Shown one piece after another: positions 60,392 through 64,000 of a DNA stretch of 64,000 nt (its first letter is position 1; each line of letters starts with the position of its first letter). The stretch is from Bradyrhizobium amphicarpaeae (GTDB lineage: Bacteria > Pseudomonadota > Alphaproteobacteria > Rhizobiales > Xanthobacteraceae), in the NCBI RefSeq assembly GCF_002266435.3, contig NZ_CP029426.2, forward strand, positions 5,424,001-5,488,000, written 5' to 3'. The position numbers and the translations under genes were made by a program. The notes under the pieces are model-generated. The model was given only the letters and a program-made list of their open reading frames with translations, was not told the DNA's origin and did no database searches.

Positions 60392-61602
60392 TCAATATTG
60401 CTTTTTCGCGCCGTGATCACGCTCGCAAGCATCGGCATCGCCACCGGCCGCAGCGCAACATCGCCAAAGCCAACTTCAGTGAGCATGTCCCGCAGCCGCG
60501 CGAAGGTCCGGGGCCGGCCGCTGCCCATCGCGAGCAGATAGAAGGCGAAATACGCATCGCCGATCGGCTCGGCGCCGCGAACGCCGGAGATGGGCTCGGC
60601 AATCAGAAGCGTGCCGCCGATTGGCAGAGAAAAGTGAATCGCGCGAAGCAGCGTCATGACGTCGGCGTCGTCGTGATCGTGGATCACGCGCACCAGCGAG
60701 ACGATATCGGCACCCTCGGGAAGACGATTCGCAAGAAAGCTCCCACCGATCGCGACCGCACGCGACGACAATCCCTCGGCATGAAACCGTTCGCTGGCTT
60801 GGTCCGCCACCGCAGGCAAATCGAACAGCACGCAGCGCAGTTTGGACGTCTCGGCTGCGACAGCTGCGATGAAGGATCCGTCGCCGCCGCCGACGTCGAG
60901 CAGACAGCGATGTCCGCGAAACGAATAAGCCGACAGTACCTGCTGCGAGATCATCGGCTGCGACGCAGCCATCAACGCGGTGTAGGGCGCGATCGCCTGA
61001 CGCGGCAGATTGGCTGCCTTGCGATTCGCGGCGTAAGGCCAGTAGGCGGCGAGCTGCCCCGCACCGGCGTCACCGCGCAGCAGCGCGATCGGATCCCTCA
61101 GGTCGTCGTACAGCATCGCATGATGCTCGATCATGGCGACAACGCCGGGATTGCCCCTGAGGGCCGCGCCGCGCGGACCAAGACCGTAGCGGCCTTCGCT
61201 GCGACGCTGCAGCAATTGCAGCGAGACCGCTGCATCGAGCAACGTCAACGTCGCGTCGACCGGCAGCGGCACACGCGATGCCAGCTCTGCCGAATTCAAC
61301 GGGCCATCTGCCACTTGATCGAACAGCTTCAGGCGGACGCAGGCGAACAGAACCTGCGAATAGACGAAACCGGCACAGAGATCGAACAGCGCGCCTGCCC
61401 GGCGCCGCGCGATCGGCCGCGTCAGCGCGAAATTCCCCGCAAATCGTTGAAAAGACCGGTTGGAAAGGATCGAATCGCGCCATCCGAGCAGGCGATCATG
61501 CAACGACGGCCGGGACGCGCCGTGTCCTGAAGGGACGACATCCGCACCGCACGGCGCGTTGGATGTCTCACCTCCGCCGTCACGATGCGCGATCGCGGCC
61601 AT
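60376..61602 (-). CDS. crtF: Hydroxyneurosporene O-methyltransferase CrtF
   Basis: The 408-residue SAM-dependent methyltransferase acts late in spheroidene/spirilloxanthin synthesis. The SAM motif is CLLDVGGGDGSFIAAVA, followed by LRCVLFDLPAVADQA and VRVIHDHDDADVMTLLRAIH. The N-terminal dimerisation part includes GFVYSQVLFACVRLKLFDQV. The ATG at 61602, five nucleotides after the crtE stop, is the likely start. Its 3' end overlaps the bchC regulatory sites. Confidence 0.93.
   Translation of the reverse strand: MAAIAHRDGGGETSNAPCGADVVPSGHGASRPSLHDRLLGWRDSILSNRSFQRFAGNFALTRPIARRRAGALFDLCAGFVYSQVLFACVRLKLFDQVADGPLNSAELASRVPLPVDATLTLLDAAVSLQLLQRRSEGRYGLGPRGAALRGNPGVVAMIEHHAMLYDDLRDPIALLRGDAGAGQLAAYWPYAANRKAANLPRQAIAPYTALMAASQPMISQQVLSAYSFRGHRCLLDVGGGDGSFIAAVAAETSKLRCVLFDLPAVADQASERFHAEGLSSRAVAIGGSFLANRLPEGADIVSLVRVIHDHDDADVMTLLRAIHFSLPIGGTLLIAEPISGVRGAEPIGDAYFAFYLLAMGSGRPRTFARLRDMLTEVGFGDVALRPVAMPMLASVITARKSNIDVNQT
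60382..60395. promoter_or_regulatory. FixK/FNR-type box upstream of bchC
   Basis: TTGATTAACGTCAA is a perfect match to TTGAY-N4-RTCAA. It is centred about 75 nt upstream of the bchC start, in the last codons of crtF. A position near -40 relative to a transcript start around 60350 would make it an activator site, with the PpsR site overlapping it as repressor site. Confidence 0.7.
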
Positions 61603-61607
61603 CGTGG

Positions 61608-62474
61608 CTACGCGGCGAACTGGGCAAGCTTGGCCGGCACCAGGCGCTTGGCTTCCGAGAGCATCAGCGACCGCAGCTCGGCGCCATTGGGGCATGGCGG
61701 GATCGCATCGATGGCGCCACGCACGAGGTCGTGCAAGCGGTACAGCGCGCCATCGAGGCCGAGCTCGATCACCGCGCTGGGACGCCCGAGCGCAAGATCG
61801 CGACCGACGGGCTTGCCGATCTCATCTTCCTCGGAGGCGGCATCACGAATGTCGTCGGCAACCTGATAGGCCTCGCCGAGCTTCTCCCCGACCATTCGCC
61901 ACAGCTCGCAATCGGCACCGGCCGACGCGGCGCCTGCAACGGTCGCCGCGGCGAACAGCGCGCCGGTCTTGGCACGGTGATAATGCGCGAGATCGATCTT
62001 GTCTTCGCATTCCCAGGCTTGCCCCGCGACGATCCCTGAAGGGACGCCAACGGATCGGGCCACAGTCAGGGTGAGCGCGGCCAGCCGCTCCGGCGTGCAT
62101 TGAAGACGCGCCAGCGTCTGGAATGCGAGCACGATCAACGCATCTCCAGTGAGAACCGCGAGCGGCTCGCCAAATGCCTTGTGCACCGACGGACGGCCGC
62201 GCCGCGTCTCGGCCGCGTCGAAGCACGGCAGGTCGTCATGCACGAGCGAAGCACAATGCAGAAGTTCGAGCGCCGCGCCGGCAGCGTCAGTGGCCGCGGG
62301 ATGATCCTCGCCGCAGGCAGCGGCCACGCTGTGGCAGAGCCTTGGCCGCACCCGCGCACCGCGGGGAAACACCGCGTAACGCATGGCCGCCGCCAGCCGG
62401 GGTGGACAGCCGGGAAGCTCGGCCTGGTCAATCGCCTCGTTCAGTGCCCGTTCGATTCGGCTGGTGACGTCCAT
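61608..62474 (-). CDS. crtE: Geranylgeranyl diphosphate synthase CrtE
   Basis: The 288-residue trans-prenyltransferase has the first Asp-rich motif as LVHDDLPCFDAAETRRGRP and the second as YQVADDIRDAASEEDEIGK. It makes C20 diphosphate for carotenoids and the bacteriochlorophyll tail. ATG 62474 has GGGAG upstream. It is divergent from crtD, with a PpsR palindrome between them. Confidence 0.95.
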   Translation of the reverse strand: MDVTSRIERALNEAIDQAELPGCPPRLAAAMRYAVFPRGARVRPRLCHSVAAACGEDHPAATDAAGAALELLHCASLVHDDLPCFDAAETRRGRPSVHKAFGEPLAVLTGDALIVLAFQTLARLQCTPERLAALTLTVARSVGVPSGIVAGQAWECEDKIDLAHYHRAKTGALFAAATVAGAASAGADCELWRMVGEKLGEAYQVADDIRDAASEEDEIGKPVGRDLALGRPSAVIELGLDGALYRLHDLVRGAIDAIPPCPNGAELRSLMLSEAKRLVPAKLAQFAA

Positions 62475-62527
62475 GGCAGGCTCCCGTGCTTGACACAAGG
62501 AATGTAAATTTTACTTGTCGTTCAGAG

Positions 62528-62545
62528 TGTAAATAAATATAGACA
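62528..62545. promoter_or_regulatory. PpsR operator between crtE and crtD
   Basis: TGTAAATAAATATAGACA is an exact TGT-N12-ACA site in an AT-rich stretch. It lies 53 nt from the crtE start and 32 nt from the crtD start. It could repress both divergent carotenoid units. Confidence 0.8.
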
Positions 62546-62577
62546 CATGTCAATCGACAACCCGGAGCCGGTGCGAG

Positions 62578-64000
62578 ATGCCCAGAGATCGTGTTGTCGT
62601 TGTCGGCAGCGGCGTCGCAGGGCTGGTTTCCGCCTTCGCGCTCGCAGCACGCGGCCTCGACGTGACTGTCCTCGAACGGGCCGCCGCGCCAGGTGGGAAG
62701 ATGCGGCAGATCGCGATCGGCGCCTCGCTGATCGACAGCGGTCCAACCGTGTTCACGATGCGTTGGGTGTTCGACGAATTGTTCGCGGCCGCTGGCCAAA
62801 ATTTCGCGGATCACGTTCGCTTGAGCCCGCTGGATATTCTCGCAAGACACGCCTGGGACGACCACGCTCAGCTCGATCTGTTTGCCGATCAGGAACGCAC
62901 CGTCGATGCGATCGGCGATCTTGCGGGTGCGGAGGAAGCGGATGGCTATCGCGCCTTCTGCCGGGATACCAGGCGCATTTACGAGATTCTCGAAAAGCCA
63001 TTCCTGCGTGCCCCCCACCCGAGCATGGGCGGACTGATCGGAGCCGACGGCCTTCGCGGGGTTATGCGATTGCCGCAGATCAAGCCGTTCTCGTCGATGT
63101 GGTCGGCGCTGGGACGATATTTCGCAGATCCGAGGCTACGACAGTTGTTCGGACGCTACGCGACCTATTGCGGATCGTCGCCGTATCTGGCGCCTGCGAC
63201 GCTGATGCTGGTCGCGCATGTCGAGCGCGAAGGCGTCTGGTCCATCGACGGCGGGATGCACACGCTCGCCAAGGCGTTGGCGGATTGCGCAAGCTCCTTC
63301 GGCGCTACGATCCGGTACGGCGAAGAGGTCAGCGAAGTCCTGATCTCCGGCGGCCGCGCGAGTGGCGTCAGGCTGGCAAGCGGCGAGCGTATTGTCGCGG
63401 ACGCAGTGATCGTCAATGCAGATGTCGGCGCCATCGCCGATGGAATGCTCGGCGTCCCTGCCCGTCGCGCCGCAACGGCGATCCCGCTTCGCGCCCGCTC
63501 GCTGTCAGCCATGGCATGGAGCGTCGTCGCAAAGCCTGATGGTTTTCCGCTGCACCGGCACAACGTCTTTTTCTCGAGCGACTATGCAGCCGAGTTCGAC
63601 GACATTTTCGCGCATGACCGGCTCCCGCGCGAGCCGACCGTCTATGTCTGCGCCCAGGATCGCGACGATGGCATCGCGGCGGGCGGTCCCGAGCGATTTC
63701 TGGTGCTGGTCAACGCGCCCGCAAATGGCGACCGGCATGTCTACGATGCAATGGAGGTGGCACAATGCGCGCAGCGGACATTTGGCATGCTGGAGCGACG
63801 CGGCCTGCGACTCCAGCCACAAGCGGATGCGATGCAAGTGACGACGCCAGCGGATTTCAACCGGATGTTTCCGGCCACCGGCGGCGCGCTGTACGGCCGC
63901 AGTTCGCACGGATGGACGGCGTCTTTCCAGCGGCCGGGAGCACGAACCAGAATTCCGCGCCTGTACCTGGCGGGCGGCAGCACGCATCCGGGTCCGGGCG
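62578..64000 (+). CDS. crtD: Carotenoid 3,4-desaturase (methoxyneurosporene dehydrogenase) CrtD, 3' end beyond window
   Basis: The frame opens MPRDRVVVVGSGVAGLVSAF at ATG 62578 and remains open through the right edge, giving at least 474 residues of the expected 500 or so. The dinucleotide-binding motif is VVVVGSGVAGL, followed by LERAAAPGGKMRQI, the conserved SGPTVFTMRWVFDELF and the C-terminal FAD-contact region RIPRLYLAGGSTHPGPG. These are CrtD-like features within the CrtI/CrtD desaturase family. Divergent position next to crtE supports the call. No TGA/TAA interrupts the visible part. Confidence 0.92.
   Translation, partial: MPRDRVVVVGSGVAGLVSAFALAARGLDVTVLERAAAPGGKMRQIAIGASLIDSGPTVFTMRWVFDELFAAAGQNFADHVRLSPLDILARHAWDDHAQLDLFADQERTVDAIGDLAGAEEADGYRAFCRDTRRIYEILEKPFLRAPHPSMGGLIGADGLRGVMRLPQIKPFSSMWSALGRYFADPRLRQLFGRYATYCGSSPYLAPATLMLVAHVEREGVWSIDGGMHTLAKALADCASSFGATIRYGEEVSEVLISGGRASGVRLASGERIVADAVIVNADVGAIADGMLGVPARRAATAIPLRARSLSAMAWSVVAKPDGFPLHRHNVFFSSDYAAEFDDIFAHDRLPREPTVYVCAQDRDDGIAAGGPERFLVLVNAPANGDRHVYDAMEVAQCAQRTFGMLERRGLRLQPQADAMQVTTPADFNRMFPATGGALYGRSSHGWTASFQRPGARTRIPRLYLAGGSTHPGPG

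Overview
The window looks like chromosome from a photosynthetic member of the Bradyrhizobium/Rhodopseudomonas group (Nitrobacteraceae, Alphaproteobacteria), most likely a Bradyrhizobium. The case rests on GC-rich coding with heavy ATGA/TGATG stop-start overlaps, a purple-bacterial photosynthesis gene cluster with AcsF, two PpsR paralogues, a bacteriophytochrome without a kinase domain paired with a heme oxygenase, a puf operon with no pufC at its 3' end, and FixK/FNR-type boxes. The species is inference.

Positions 1-7,790 (accessory, mostly minus strand) hold a type I secretion locus: an HlyB-type ABC exporter and HlyD-type adaptor (start/stop overlap), two proteins resembling Imm11/DUF1629 immunity proteins, an HlyC/RtxC-type toxin lysine-acyltransferase and two small unknown genes. 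No secreted toxin gene is visible. A diverged direct repeat of about 500 bp (1-515 and 1785-2300) flanks the acyltransferase. Upstream of hlyB lies the 5' stub of an IS3-type transposase gene.

Positions 7,790-23,070 hold a tandem universal stress protein with a perfect FixK/FNR box, an amino-acid/polyamine permease, and a divergent catabolic locus. Leftward run CoA-transferase A and B, a DMSO-reductase-family molybdoenzyme, an AhpD-like protein, a hot-dog thioesterase, a class II aldolase, a PfkB kinase and an SDR dehydrogenase. Rightward run a PotA-like ATPase, a fused double permease, a periplasmic binding protein and an IclR regulator. Two near-identical, inverted 27-bp operators sit just in front of the two divergent first genes. 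The substrate is unknown.

Positions 23,070-24,500 contain three small conserved-looking genes of unknown role.

Positions 24,580-64,000 are the photosynthesis cluster. A 15.7-kb leftward superoperon (bchF-bchN-bchB-bchH-bchL-bchM-lhaA-puhA-puhB-puhC-small gene-acsF-puhE-hemA) makes bacteriochlorophyll precursors and the reaction-centre H subunit with its assembly factors. A regulatory island follows: aerR-hmuO rightward, then ppsR-bphP leftward, then cytochrome c2. Next come tspO, bchP, an orf428/PucC-type transporter, bchG and a second ppsR, then pufQ-B-A-L-M, bchC-X-Y-Z, crtE-crtF, and crtD running off the right edge. Consensus PpsR sites (TGT-N12-ACA) occur upstream of bchF, cyc2 (two), bchC and between crtE and crtD. 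FixK/FNR-type boxes occur at bchC and cyc2. Together they describe a cluster governed by light (bacteriophytochrome/PpsR), possibly cobalamin (AerR) and oxygen (FixK/FNR).
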